64,000 nucleotides of DNA from Alphaproteobacteria bacterium (GCA_018971835.1 JAGWZW010000001.1:1-64000), one strand, 5' to 3'. Shown: positions 7,769-17,798, numbered from the stretch's first letter. Translations and numbers: made by a program. The notes: generated by a model not told the origin, from the letters alone.

Positions 7769-9310
7769 ATGACCGAGCATCCCGACACGCCCCGAACCAT
7801 GAAAAGCCGCCTGTTGGCCGCGGCCGCGGCTGGCGCCATCATCATGGTAGGCTTGGGTGCCTTTGCGCTGCTGCCTCATCCGGGCGCCGAACCGGCCGGC
7901 CCGGCCCCGGCGGTCACCCAGGTGGCCGACCGTCAGGCCACGCCGCCCCGGATGGTCGAAAGCGGCGCGCCCTTCAGCTTCGCCGACCTGGTGGAGCGCG
8001 TGGCCCCCGCCGTGGTCACGGTGACGGTCGAGGAGAAACCGCAGACCCCGCAGATGACCGATCAGGACGTGCCCGCGCCGTTCCGTGACTTCTTCCACCA
8101 GTTCGGCATGCCTCAGATGCAGGTGCCGCGCCATGCCGTGGCGATGGGCTCCGGCTTCATCATCGACAAGTCCGGCTACATCGTCACCAACAACCATGTG
8201 GTGACGGACGCGACCAAGATCACCATCAAGCTGAAGGACGGCCGCCAGTACACCGCCAGGCTGATCGGCACGGACCCCGCAACCGATATAGCGCTCTTGA
8301 AGATCGACGCGGACAAGCCGCTGCCGACGGTCGAGTTCGCCAACGACCGCAACGTCCGCGTCGGGGACTGGGTGATCGCGGTGGGCAATCCCTTCGGTCT
8401 TTCCAACACGGTGACGGCCGGCATCGTCTCCTCCATCGGCCGCAATGTCGGAAACGGTGCGTATACGGACTACCTTCAGATCGACGCGCCGATCAACCGC
8501 GGCAATTCCGGCGGCCCCACCTTCGACATCGAGGGCAAGGTCATCGGCATGAACACCATGATCTATTCGCCCTCCGGCGGCAGCGTCGGCATCGGCTTCG
8601 CCATCCCGTCCTCGACCATTCATGACGTGGTGGCGCAGCTCAAGGCGCACGGCAAGGTGACGCGCGGCTGGCTTGGCGTCGAAATCCAGGATCTGACACC
8701 GGAAATGGCTTCCAGCCTGGGCAACAAGAACATGAAGGGCGCCATCGTCGCCAAGGTCGTGCCGGACAGCCCGGCCTCGAAGGCGGGCTTCCAGCAGGGC
8801 GATATCGTGGTTGCGGTCAACGGCCAGCCGGTGAGCGATTCACGCGATCTCACGCGCCGCGTGGCGACGCTGCCGACGAACGCGAATGCGGGCTTTTCCA
8901 TTGTGCGCGACGGCAAGGCGCAGATGCTGAGCGCCAGGATCGCGCTGCGCACGTCGCAGGATGTGGCCTCGGCCGGCAGTGCCACGCCCGGCGCCGGCAA
9001 CAACGCCACCGGCGAGGCGATGGGCTTGGGGTTGTCGGCCATCACGCCCGACCTGCGCCACACCTATAACCTCGACAACAACGTCAACGGCGTGGTCATC
9101 ACCAAGGTCAACCCGGACAGCGACGCCGCCGACAAGGGCGTTCAGCCTGGCGACGTGGTGATGAGCGTGGGCAACCAGGCCGTGCGCTCGCCGGCCGACA
9201 TCCAGCGCCGCATCGCCCAGGCCAAGTCCGAAGGCCGTGACAGTGTGCTCGTGCTGCTGAACAGCCAGGAGGGCGAACGCTTCGTGGCGCTGAAAGTGGG
9301 GAAATCGTGA
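7769..9310 (+). CDS. degP: DegP/HtrA-family periplasmic serine protease with two PDZ domains
   Basis: Protease signatures YIVTNNHVV, DIALLKID, RGNSGGPTF, plus two PDZ-like regions; N-terminal membrane segment. Confidence 0.94.
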   Translation: MTEHPDTPRTMKSRLLAAAAAGAIIMVGLGAFALLPHPGAEPAGPAPAVTQVADRQATPPRMVESGAPFSFADLVERVAPAVVTVTVEEKPQTPQMTDQDVPAPFRDFFHQFGMPQMQVPRHAVAMGSGFIIDKSGYIVTNNHVVTDATKITIKLKDGRQYTARLIGTDPATDIALLKIDADKPLPTVEFANDRNVRVGDWVIAVGNPFGLSNTVTAGIVSSIGRNVGNGAYTDYLQIDAPINRGNSGGPTFDIEGKVIGMNTMIYSPSGGSVGIGFAIPSSTIHDVVAQLKAHGKVTRGWLGVEIQDLTPEMASSLGNKNMKGAIVAKVVPDSPASKAGFQQGDIVVAVNGQPVSDSRDLTRRVATLPTNANAGFSIVRDGKAQMLSARIALRTSQDVASAGSATPGAGNNATGEAMGLGLSAITPDLRHTYNLDNNVNGVVITKVNPDSDAADKGVQPGDVVMSVGNQAVRSPADIQRRIAQAKSEGRDSVLVLLNSQEGERFVALKVGKS

Positions 9311-9987
9311 TGCGGATACTCGTCGTCGAAGACGATCTGGAAGCGCAACGCTATCTGGTTAATGGGCTCAAGGAAGCCGGCCACATCGTGGATGATGCGG
9401 CCGACGGCGAGGATGGGCTGACGCTGGCCCTCTCGCGCGCCTACGACGTGGCGATCATCGACCGCATGCTGCCCAAGATGGACGGCCTGCGGCTGGTCGA
9501 GGATCTGCGCGAACACGGCAACACTACGCCGGTGCTGTTCCTGTCCGCCCTCTCTGAGGTGGACGATCGCGTCAAGGGCCTGAAGGCCGGCGGCGACGAT
9601 TATCTCGCCAAGCCCTATGCCTTCGTGGAGCTGATGGCGCGGCTCGATGCGCTGATGCGCCGGCGCCAGCCCTCGGCGGTGAAGACGCGGCTCGTGGTCG
9701 GCGATCTCGAACTGGACCTCCTCACGCGAACCGCCACGCGTGGCGATGTGATAATCGACCTGCAGCCGCGCGAATTCCGCCTGCTCGAATACCTGATGCG
9801 CCACGCCGGCCAGGTGGTGACGCGCACCATGCTGCTCGAAAGCGTGTGGGAATACCATTTCGATCCGCAGACCAACGTGATCGACGTGCATATCTCGCGC
9901 CTGCGCGCCAAGATCGACAAGGGCTTCGACATGCCGCTGCTGCACACCGTTCGCGGCGCCGGCTACATGATCCGGGCGCGCGCATAG
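9310..9987 (+). CDS. OmpR/PhoB-type response regulator (FeuP-like by synteny)
   Basis: Receiver MRILVVEDDLEAQRYL..., winged-helix C-terminus NVIDVHISRLRAKID...LHTVRGAGYMI. Confidence 0.93.
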   Translation: MRILVVEDDLEAQRYLVNGLKEAGHIVDDAADGEDGLTLALSRAYDVAIIDRMLPKMDGLRLVEDLREHGNTTPVLFLSALSEVDDRVKGLKAGGDDYLAKPYAFVELMARLDALMRRRQPSAVKTRLVVGDLELDLLTRTATRGDVIIDLQPREFRLLEYLMRHAGQVVTRTMLLESVWEYHFDPQTNVIDVHISRLRAKIDKGFDMPLLHTVRGAGYMIRARA

Positions 9988-9990
9988 CCT

Positions 9991-11406
9991 ATGGTCAGAC
10001 CGGCGCGCATCGGTTCGTGGGCGGTGCCGCTGCGCACCGTCGCGTTCCGATTCGTGCTGGTTTACGTCGTGGTCTTTGCGCTGTCGTCCGCGGCGATCGT
10101 CGGCTTCACCTACTGGAACACCAAGCGCGCGCTCGACGCCGGCACCGACCAGATCATCCAGGCGGAGATCACCGGCCTGTCCGAGCAGTATCAGCGTTTC
10201 GGCCTGGCCGGGCTGACGGACGCGGTCATCAGCCGCTCGGGCCACGGCGGGCAAAGCCTTTATCTGCTGACCGACAGCCTGAAGCGACCCATCGCCGGCA
10301 ATCTCGACCGCTGGCCGGACATCAAGGCGCGCGACGGCGACTTCATCGAGTTCGATTACCTGTTCGGTTCGGGCGCCAAGCAGGAGCGCCGCCGCGCCCG
10401 CGGCCGCGTCTTTCTGCTGACTGGCGGTTTCCATCTGCTGGCGGCGCGCGACGTGCATGAGCGTTACCAGTCCGAGCAGCTCTTCACCACCACGCTGCCC
10501 TGGAGCGTCGGGCTGCTGCTGATCCTGGGGCTGGTCGGCGGCGTGCTGATGAGCCGCAATCTGCTCAGCCGCCTCGATTCCATCAACCGCACCAGCCTGG
10601 AGATCATGGCGGGCGACCTGTCGCGCCGCGTGCCGGTGAGCGCCGCGCATGACGAGTACGATACGCTGGCGACCAATCTCAACTCCATGCTCGACCGCAT
10701 CGCGCAGTTGATGAACGGGTTGCGCGAGGTCACTGATTCGGTGGCGCACGATCTGCGCTCGCCGCTCAACCGGCTGCGCAACCGGCTCGAAGGCATCTCG
10801 ATGCGCCTCGATCCTGAAACCGACGAAGGCATGGAGATCGAAGCCGCGGTGGCGGAAACCGACGGGCTGATCGGAACCTTCAATGCGCTGCTGCTGATCG
10901 CCGAGGCCGAGGCCGGCGTGGCGCGCGAGGCCATGACGCTGGTGGATCTTTCCAGCGTGGTCGAAGGCGTGGCGGAACTCTATGGGCCGGTAGCCGAGGA
11001 GAAATCCATCGCCCTCGAGGTTTCAGTCTCCGAAGTGGTGCAGATCGAGGCCAACCGCACGCTGATCTCCCAGGCTCTGGCCAATCTGGTGGACAACGCC
11101 ATCAAATACACTCCGCCCGGCGGCCGCATCCGCATCGTGCTGCGTGAAGATCCGCGCGGGGTGCTGCTGGCGGTGGAGGATACCGGTCCCGGTATACCCG
11201 ATGCCGACCGCAAGCATGTGCTGGAGCGCTTCGTGCGCCTGGAGTCGAGCCGCAATTCGCCGGGCACGGGCCTTGGCCTGTCGCTGGTGGCGGCGGTGGT
11301 GCGCCTGCATGACGCCGTGCTCGAACTTTCGGACAACGCGCCGGGCCTGAAGGCCACGCTGATCTTCCCGCGCGGTTTCCGCCGTGCATCGCGGACCAAG
11401 GGCTGA
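9991..11406 (+). CDS. Sensor histidine kinase (FeuQ-like by synteny)
   Basis: TM segments, HAMP region, H-box VAHDLRSPLNRLRNRLE, N-box LVDNAIKYTPPGG, G boxes DTGPGIP and GTGLGLSL. Confidence 0.94.
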   Translation: MVRPARIGSWAVPLRTVAFRFVLVYVVVFALSSAAIVGFTYWNTKRALDAGTDQIIQAEITGLSEQYQRFGLAGLTDAVISRSGHGGQSLYLLTDSLKRPIAGNLDRWPDIKARDGDFIEFDYLFGSGAKQERRRARGRVFLLTGGFHLLAARDVHERYQSEQLFTTTLPWSVGLLLILGLVGGVLMSRNLLSRLDSINRTSLEIMAGDLSRRVPVSAAHDEYDTLATNLNSMLDRIAQLMNGLREVTDSVAHDLRSPLNRLRNRLEGISMRLDPETDEGMEIEAAVAETDGLIGTFNALLLIAEAEAGVAREAMTLVDLSSVVEGVAELYGPVAEEKSIALEVSVSEVVQIEANRTLISQALANLVDNAIKYTPPGGRIRIVLREDPRGVLLAVEDTGPGIPDADRKHVLERFVRLESSRNSPGTGLGLSLVAAVVRLHDAVLELSDNAPGLKATLIFPRGFRRASRTKG

Positions 11407-11442
11407 GTATCGTTTCCGTTCGTCCGCCGCTAGGATGCCGGC

Positions 11443-14331
11443 ATGACTGATGCTTTTGCCGCACACGGGAAGCTGCCGGCGCCGTTCGATCCGGCGCGGG
11501 CAGAGCGGGCGCTGGCCGAGCTGGACTTCGCGCTGCCGCCGGCTGCGCGCGCGGTGTTCGCGGCCGCCTTCGGCAACAGCCCCTACCTGGCGCGGGCCGC
11601 GGCGCGCGAGCCGGACTTCCTGCGCGAACTCGCTGGCCTTGGCCCGGAGAAGCTGCTGGTACGGATCGCGGCCGAAGCCCGCACCGCTGCCTCGGCTGAG
11701 ACGCTGTCCGCCGCGATGAGCCTCTTGCGCATCGCCAAGCGTCGCGCCGCGCTCGCCATCGCGCTGGCCGATATCGCCGGGCTGTGGCCGCTGGAAAAGG
11801 TGACGCGCGCACTGTGCGAATTCGCCGATGCGGCGGTTTCGGGCGCGCTGCGCTTCCTGCTGCGCGAGGCGGCGATGCGCGCGGGGCTTGATGCCCGCGA
11901 CCCGGCCGTGCTCGAAGCCACCACCGGCCTGACCGTTTTGGCTATGGGCAAGTACGGCGCCCACGAGTTGAACTATTCCAGCGATATCGACCTCATCGCG
12001 TTCTACGACGCGGAAGTCTTTCCCTTCCGCGCCAAGGCCGATGCGCGCGTGGCCGCCGTGGAGCTGGTCAAGGGGCTGGTGAAGCTATTGGCCGAGATCA
12101 CGGTGGACGGTTACGTCTTCCGCGTCGACCTGCGTTTGCGCCCCGATGCGGGGGCGACGCAGGTGGCCATCTCCACCGAAGCGGCCGAGCTTTATTACGA
12201 AGGCATGGGGCAGAACTGGGAACGTGCCGCCATGATCAAGGCGCGGCCCTGCGCGGGCGATCCCGAAACGGGCGCGGATTTCCTCAGGGCTATCGAGCCG
12301 TTCATCTGGCGGCGCAATCTCGATTTCGCCGCCATCGAGGATATTCATTCCATCAAGCGGCAGATTCACGCCCATGAGGGCCACGGCACCATCGCGGTGG
12401 CCGGGCACAACATCAAGCTCGGCCGCGGCGGCATTCGTGAGATCGAGTTCTTCGCCCAGACCCAGCAATTGATTCTCGGCGGGCGCGATTCCAGCTTGCG
12501 TCCGCGCGGCACGCTGGCTGCCATCGAGGCCTTGCGCGCGCGCGGGCTGGTGTCGGATCAAGCCGCCGCCGATCTGACCGAGGCCTATCGCTTTCTGCGT
12601 ACTCTGGAACACCGCCTGCAGATGATCGAGGATCAGCAGACCCATTCGGTGCCGAAGGATGCGGAAGGTCTGGCGCATATCGCCTGCTTCATGGGCTTTG
12701 CCGGCGTCGAGGAATTCGCCGCCGCGCTGCGCGCTCGCCTCGAAACGGTGCAGGGTCATTATGCGCGCCTGTTCGAGCGCGCGGCCCCTCTGGCGGTGAG
12801 CGAGGGCAGCCTGGTCTTCACCGGCGTGGAGGACGATCCCGATACGCTCGAAACCCTGGCCAATATGGGCTTCAAGGATGCGCGTCACGTGGCGGGCGCC
12901 ATCCGCGCCTGGCATCACGGCCGCATCCGTGCCACCCGCAGCGAGCGGGCGCGCGAACTCTTGACCATGCTGATGCCAGCGCTTCTGAAGGCGCTGGCCG
13001 CCAGCGCCGATCCCGATGCCGCCTTTCTGCAGTTCGACCGCTTCGTCACGCGCTTGCCCGCGGGCGTACAGCCCTTTTCGCTGTTCCTCGCCAATCCGTC
13101 GTTGTTGCATCTGGTGGCATCGGTGTGCGGTTCTGCGCCCAGGCTCGCCGAATATCTCGGGCGCACGCCCGCGGTGCTCGATGCGCTGCTCGATCCGGGC
13201 TATCTGGGCGAGCTGCCGCAGCGGGCGCGGCTGGAGCGCGATCTGGGCGTGGCGCTGGGCGACGCGGGCAGCTACGAGGGCGCGCTCGATGCCGCCCGCC
13301 GCTTCGCGCGCGAACAGATCTTCCGCGTCGGCGTGCAGATCATCGAAGGTCATGCCCAGGCCGATGAAGCCGGCCCGGCGCTCGCCAATGTCGCCGAGGC
13401 GGTGATCTCCGGCCTCTTGCCGGTGGTGGAGAACGAGTTGTCGTCAAGCGCGGGGCGCATCGAAGGCGGCGCCTTCGCGGTGGTGGCGATGGGCAAGCTC
13501 GGCGGGCGCGAAATGACGGCGCGCTCCGACCTCGATCTCATCTTCGTTTACGACGCGCCGGCGGAAACCGAATCCTCCGATGGGCCGCGTCCGCTGGCCG
13601 TGAGTGCCTATTACGCGCGGCTGGCACAGCGGTTCCTCGTCGCGCTCACGGCGCAGACCGCCGAAGGCGAACTCTACGAGGTGGACATGCGCCTTCGCCC
13701 CACCGGCAACAAGGGGCCGGTGGCGGTGAGCCTTAAATCCTTCGCGCGCTATCACGCGCAGGAAGCCTGGACCTGGGAGCGTTTGGCGCTGACGCGCGCG
13801 CGCGTGATCGCCGGGCCGCGGGCGCTGCTCACAAAGGTGGAAGAGGTGATCCGCCAGACGCTCACGGCCGCGGGCGACGAGGCCAAACTCTTCGCCGATG
13901 CGCGGCAGATGCGCGAGAAGCTGGCCGCGCAGTTCCCCGGCAAGAACGCCTGGGACTTGAAGTTCGCGCCCGGCGGCCTGGTCGATCTCGAATTCGTGGC
14001 GCAGACGCTGCAGCTGATGGCGGCGCCTGCGCATCCCGAAGTGCTCAGTACCAATACCGTGGCGGCGTTCGAGGCTTTGGAAATGGCCGGTGTGCTCTCG
14101 CCCGAAGAGGCGCAGGTTCTGCTCTCTGCCGCGCGGCTCGAAAACGCGCTGATGCAGGTGTTGCGCATCGCGGTGGAAGGAACGCTCGACCCCGAAGCGG
14201 CAACGCCGGGCCTCAGGGCGCTGCTTGCCCGCGCGGGCGGCACGCGCGACTTCGACGAATTGCAGGCGCGTCTGGCCGGCGCGCAATCCGCCGTGCGCGC
14301 GCTGTATGCGAAATTGATGCGCAGCGCTTGA
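11443..14331 (+). CDS. glnE: Bifunctional glutamine-synthetase adenylyltransferase/deadenylase GlnE
   Basis: 962 aa with two nucleotidyltransferase motifs (GKYGAHELNYSSDIDLIAFYD; GKLGGREMTARSDLDLIFVYD). Confidence 0.96.
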   Translation: MTDAFAAHGKLPAPFDPARAERALAELDFALPPAARAVFAAAFGNSPYLARAAAREPDFLRELAGLGPEKLLVRIAAEARTAASAETLSAAMSLLRIAKRRAALAIALADIAGLWPLEKVTRALCEFADAAVSGALRFLLREAAMRAGLDARDPAVLEATTGLTVLAMGKYGAHELNYSSDIDLIAFYDAEVFPFRAKADARVAAVELVKGLVKLLAEITVDGYVFRVDLRLRPDAGATQVAISTEAAELYYEGMGQNWERAAMIKARPCAGDPETGADFLRAIEPFIWRRNLDFAAIEDIHSIKRQIHAHEGHGTIAVAGHNIKLGRGGIREIEFFAQTQQLILGGRDSSLRPRGTLAAIEALRARGLVSDQAAADLTEAYRFLRTLEHRLQMIEDQQTHSVPKDAEGLAHIACFMGFAGVEEFAAALRARLETVQGHYARLFERAAPLAVSEGSLVFTGVEDDPDTLETLANMGFKDARHVAGAIRAWHHGRIRATRSERARELLTMLMPALLKALAASADPDAAFLQFDRFVTRLPAGVQPFSLFLANPSLLHLVASVCGSAPRLAEYLGRTPAVLDALLDPGYLGELPQRARLERDLGVALGDAGSYEGALDAARRFAREQIFRVGVQIIEGHAQADEAGPALANVAEAVISGLLPVVENELSSSAGRIEGGAFAVVAMGKLGGREMTARSDLDLIFVYDAPAETESSDGPRPLAVSAYYARLAQRFLVALTAQTAEGELYEVDMRLRPTGNKGPVAVSLKSFARYHAQEAWTWERLALTRARVIAGPRALLTKVEEVIRQTLTAAGDEAKLFADARQMREKLAAQFPGKNAWDLKFAPGGLVDLEFVAQTLQLMAAPAHPEVLSTNTVAAFEALEMAGVLSPEEAQVLLSAARLENALMQVLRIAVEGTLDPEAATPGLRALLARAGGTRDFDELQARLAGAQSAVRALYAKLMRSA

Positions 14332-14334
14332 ACG

Positions 14335-15399
14335 CTACAGCCGCGCCAGGATCTTGTCGGCGGCGCGCTGCGAAATGGACGGCGAGGTCTGGATGCCGTA
14401 ACCGCCCTGGCCGATCAGCCAGAAGAAGCCCTCCGCCTGATCGTCGAATTCGAAATGGGGCGTGCGGTCCGGCGTGAAGCTGCGAAGCCCCGCCCAGCGC
14501 CGGCGAATGCGGTGAACGGTGAGCGTGGTGGCTTCTTCGAGGCGCGCGGCGATGGTGGCCACGTCGATCTCCTCGGGCTGGGCGTCGCAGGGCTCGCTCG
14601 GCGTTTCGTCCAGCGGCGAGGCCAGGATCAGCCCGGCATCGGGCTTGAAGTAGAAGTCGTCGCCGATGTGGTTGACCAGCGGCCAGCTGGAAATCTCCAG
14701 TTCCGGTGGCGGCTCGATCATCACGGCCGTGCGGCGCAAGGGTTGCAGCCCGTAATCGCCCAGCCCGGCCAGGATGCCGATATGCCCGCCCCAGGCGCCC
14801 GCAGCGTTGACCACTATAGGTGCCTCGTAGCCTCCGTCGTTCGTCTCGACGGTCCAGACACCGGACTTCCGCTGAAGGCCGCGAACCTCGCGATAGGTGC
14901 GGATGTCTGCTCCGTTCTTGAGCGCCATGCGGCGGAAGCCGTCAAACAGCCGGTGCACGTCGATATCGGTGGAGGCCGGCTCGACGGCGAAGCCGGTGAA
15001 CACGCCTTCACGGAGCACGGGCACCAAAGCGTGCGCCTTCGCCGGCGTCATGGGCTCGGCATGGCCGGGGTTTTCGCGCAGGAAGGTGTTGAGCCTTTCC
15101 GTGTCCCCGGGCCGGGCCACGAACAGCGTCGGCCGCGGGCTCACCAGCGGCCCGTCGGCAAAGCCGGCCGGAGGGTTAAGAAAGAAGTCGCGGCCTTCGC
15201 GCGTCCACAGGCGTACCTGCGCGTTGCCGTAGGTTTCGCTGAAAATGGCGGCAGAGCGGCCGGTGGTGTGCATGGCGAGCATTTCCTCACGCTCCAGCAG
15301 GACCGTCCGCGCCCGGCCGGATTGCCGGCTCGCCAGCCGTGCCGCCAGCGAAACCCCGGCGATCCCGCCGCCGATGATGAGGATATCTGCCGCTGTCAT
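14335..15399 (-). CDS. FAD-dependent oxidoreductase, DAO/DadA-like
   Basis: ILIIGGGIAGVSLAARL dinucleotide-binding motif, C-terminal GFFWLIGQGGYGIQTSP. Confidence 0.88.
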   Translation of the reverse strand: MTAADILIIGGGIAGVSLAARLASRQSGRARTVLLEREEMLAMHTTGRSAAIFSETYGNAQVRLWTREGRDFFLNPPAGFADGPLVSPRPTLFVARPGDTERLNTFLRENPGHAEPMTPAKAHALVPVLREGVFTGFAVEPASTDIDVHRLFDGFRRMALKNGADIRTYREVRGLQRKSGVWTVETNDGGYEAPIVVNAAGAWGGHIGILAGLGDYGLQPLRRTAVMIEPPPELEISSWPLVNHIGDDFYFKPDAGLILASPLDETPSEPCDAQPEEIDVATIAARLEEATTLTVHRIRRRWAGLRSFTPDRTPHFEFDDQAEGFFWLIGQGGYGIQTSPSISQRAADKILARL

Positions 15400-15613
15400 G
15401 TCTGCCGCTGCTCTTGCAATCCGCCGCCGTGGCCACGATATGCCAACAAGGCACCTTGTCCCAACCTAAAGCCCGGGAGGCATTGCTGCGCAAGATTTTG
15501 CGCTGCGGCATCGGGTCCGGCGATTTTGCTATTTGGCGCGCGAGGGCTTAGACAGGCCGGGCCGGCGGGAGTGCTCCGTCGTTCGCGTGGCATCATATTG
15601 AGTTTGTTTGATA

Positions 15614-16234
15614 ATGGATGAACTCGTCCGGTCCGTCATGGATTTCGTCAGCCAGAATTCCGGCTGGGCCTTTCCGATTCTGTTCGTGGTTTCGTTCGGC
15701 GAATCCTTCGCCTTTGTGAGTTTCGCCTTTCCGGGCACCACGATCCTGCTGGCAGCGGGTGCGCTGGTACCGTCGGGCACGCTGCCGTTCTGGCCGGTGT
15801 TGCTGGGCGCGATCCTGGGGGCAGTGCTGGGCGATGCCATCTCGTTCTGGCTGGGGCGCCGCTTCGGCCATCTGCTCGACAACCGTTGGCCGTTTGTGCG
15901 CCATCCCGAAGTTTTGGCGCGGGGCTATGCCTTCTTCGACAAGCATGGCGGCAAGAGCATCTATATCGGCCGCTTCTTCGGCCCCTTGCGCGCGCTGGTG
16001 CCGCTGGTGGCCGGTGTCACGCGCATGTCCGTCAGCCGCTTCTGGCTGGCCAATGTCGTTTCGGCCTTCATCTGGGCACCGGCGCTGATGGTGCCCGGCG
16101 CGATGGCCGGTTATGCGGCGGGCCTTTTGGGCGCGCATCATGCCTGGAAGGTGGCGCTGGCGGTGGCCGGCGTGGTGGTACTCACGGCCGGCATCTGGCT
16201 GGCGCGCCGCGCCGGGCTGCTCGACAAGGCATGA
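15614..16234 (+). CDS. DedA-family membrane protein
   Basis: Multi-TM; GRFFGPLRALVPLVAGVTRMSVSRFWLANV is a DedA/SNARE-associated signature. Confidence 0.9.
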   Translation: MDELVRSVMDFVSQNSGWAFPILFVVSFGESFAFVSFAFPGTTILLAAGALVPSGTLPFWPVLLGAILGAVLGDAISFWLGRRFGHLLDNRWPFVRHPEVLARGYAFFDKHGGKSIYIGRFFGPLRALVPLVAGVTRMSVSRFWLANVVSAFIWAPALMVPGAMAGYAAGLLGAHHAWKVALAVAGVVVLTAGIWLARRAGLLDKA

Positions 16235-16243
16235 CCTTCCGCC

Positions 16244-17353
16244 TCAGGGCGCGAGCGTGTGCAGGACCGGTGCCTCCGCAGCATCCACATGCTCGACGCG
16301 AAAACGGATGCGGCCGATCAGGTTGCCGCCTCGGGTTTCGATATCGACGCGCCAGTCGCCGTCCGCCGGGTCATGCTTGATGGTGTAGCCGCGATAGCCG
16401 CCATTGCGCCCGCCATTGACGGTGAAGCTGATGGTGCCGCGCGGCAGCCAGCGCCCGGACTTCTCCGAATACCATTCCCAGCGATGGCTGATGCGGGCCG
16501 AAAGCCTGATCGGCGCGAACACCGAACTGTAGGCATAGACCGCCTCGCCCGCCTTCAAATGAACGACCGGATCGCCGATCAGATTGCGGTACCAGTTCTG
16601 GCCTTCCGCGGTCGCGACATAGCTGTCTCCGACCTTTTTGACCGCGTGATAGACGCCGCTGTCGGCCAGCGCCAGCGGCAAGGGCGGCAGGATGTTGACG
16701 AAATAAAACAGGTTGATGAGAGCGAACACGGCCGCCGTCCCGCTCATGATCTTCAGCCGTGCCGGGGCGAAAGCCGCGGGTCCGATCGCCGCCAGCGCGT
16801 AAAGAAAGGCGACGAAGGCCAGAACCGCCAGCGCGCCGCTGAGCATGAACACCCAGGTGCCGATGGCGTGCACATAGATCGGCACCAGGAAGATCGCGTA
16901 CGAAAAGACGGCGAAAAACAGCAGGATGGTCGAGAACACGAGCTGGGCGACGTAGCGGCGCAGCACCTCGTTGCCGATGAAGATCGCCAACAGCAGCAGC
17001 AGGAAAGGCCACGAGGCCGCGATCACCGCGCTTCTCGAATAGAACACCAGCAGCCCGCTCCATACGCTGCCAAGCGCGAACTGGATGGCCATCGGAAAGA
17101 GGTTGCGCCAGCGGTAGAGCACGCCCGTTTCGCCAGCTGTTTCAGCCTGGTGCAGAAGACCGATCGCCGCGGCCGCCGCCGCGAGATAGGCAGCGATGAT
17201 GAGCTGGGTGGAGGGAATGTCCACCGGCCCCAGCAGCACGTTGTCGAAGCCGAAGCCGATCACCATCGAGGCGGCGGAAAGGTGGTGTTTGTAGCGTTCG
17301 AGGGCCGGGCGCAGTCCCCTGCCGGCCGCGTAGATCTGTGCGAACGGAGTCAT
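16244..17353 (-). CDS. Membrane protein with DUF2914-like C-terminal domain
   Basis: Many TM helices, then YAYSSVFAPIRLSARISHRWEWYSEKSGRWLPRGTISFTVNGGRNGGYRGYTIKH... Confidence 0.75.
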   Translation of the reverse strand: MTPFAQIYAAGRGLRPALERYKHHLSAASMVIGFGFDNVLLGPVDIPSTQLIIAAYLAAAAAAIGLLHQAETAGETGVLYRWRNLFPMAIQFALGSVWSGLLVFYSRSAVIAASWPFLLLLLAIFIGNEVLRRYVAQLVFSTILLFFAVFSYAIFLVPIYVHAIGTWVFMLSGALAVLAFVAFLYALAAIGPAAFAPARLKIMSGTAAVFALINLFYFVNILPPLPLALADSGVYHAVKKVGDSYVATAEGQNWYRNLIGDPVVHLKAGEAVYAYSSVFAPIRLSARISHRWEWYSEKSGRWLPRGTISFTVNGGRNGGYRGYTIKHDPADGDWRVDIETRGGNLIGRIRFRVEHVDAAEAPVLHTLAP

Positions 17354-17377
17354 GTTTCTGGTGCGCCGAAAAATGCT

Positions 17378-17395
17378 TATGCGGGCTTCCGCATA
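17378..17395 (-). promoter_or_regulatory. Hairpin in the leader of the DUF2914-like gene
   Basis: TATGCGG-loop-CCGCATA (7-bp perfect stem); on the minus strand it is followed by AGCATTTTTCGG before ATG 17353. Confidence 0.35.
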
Positions 17396-17567
17396 TCATG
17401 CCGCTTGCGGCCGCGGTAGATAGCGGCGGCACCGGCGGTGCATTCCCGCGGGCGATCTTCTGTGCTGACTGTATGCTGTCCTTTCCCGGCGTTCGGTTGC
17501 GTCGCTGGCATGGTTTCCACGCAGTCGATTTGACGGGCCGGAGGCAGCCGGCAAAGCCTCGCACCGG

Positions 17568-17590
17568 GCCGAACGATTTCGGCGGTTTTT
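17568..17590 (+). terminator. Orphan intrinsic-terminator-like hairpin
   Basis: GCCGAA-CGAT-TTCGGC followed by GGTTTTTCTTC; no + strand gene directly upstream. Confidence 0.45.
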
Positions 17591-17629
17591 CTTCGGGCGA
17601 CTCGGTTGTAATGGCCGCCGCCCGTACCC

Positions 17630-17779
17630 ATGTCGCGCGACACGCTGGAAGAACTTTCGATGTGCGAACACGAAGCGCGCCTGGAAGACGTCCCCGGCGA
17701 AATCGTCGTGCCGAGCGCCGCTGCCCTGCTGCGCCAGCGTCAGCGGCCAAGGATCGGTGACACCGGAACTTTCCCTTGA
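17630..17779 (+). CDS. Candidate 49-aa small ORF upstream of the TetR gene
   Basis: ATG 17630 to TGA 17779: MSRDTLEELSMCEHEARLEDVPGEIVVPSAAALLRQRQRPRIGDTGTFP; mostly G/C third positions. Confidence 0.3.
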   Translation: MSRDTLEELSMCEHEARLEDVPGEIVVPSAAALLRQRQRPRIGDTGTFP

Positions 17780-17798
17780 TCCCGCCCAAAATACCCAT

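Noticed and set aside
9142-10749. 535-aa minus ORF
   Set aside because: Antisense to degP and the two-component genes, which have clear catalytic motifs.
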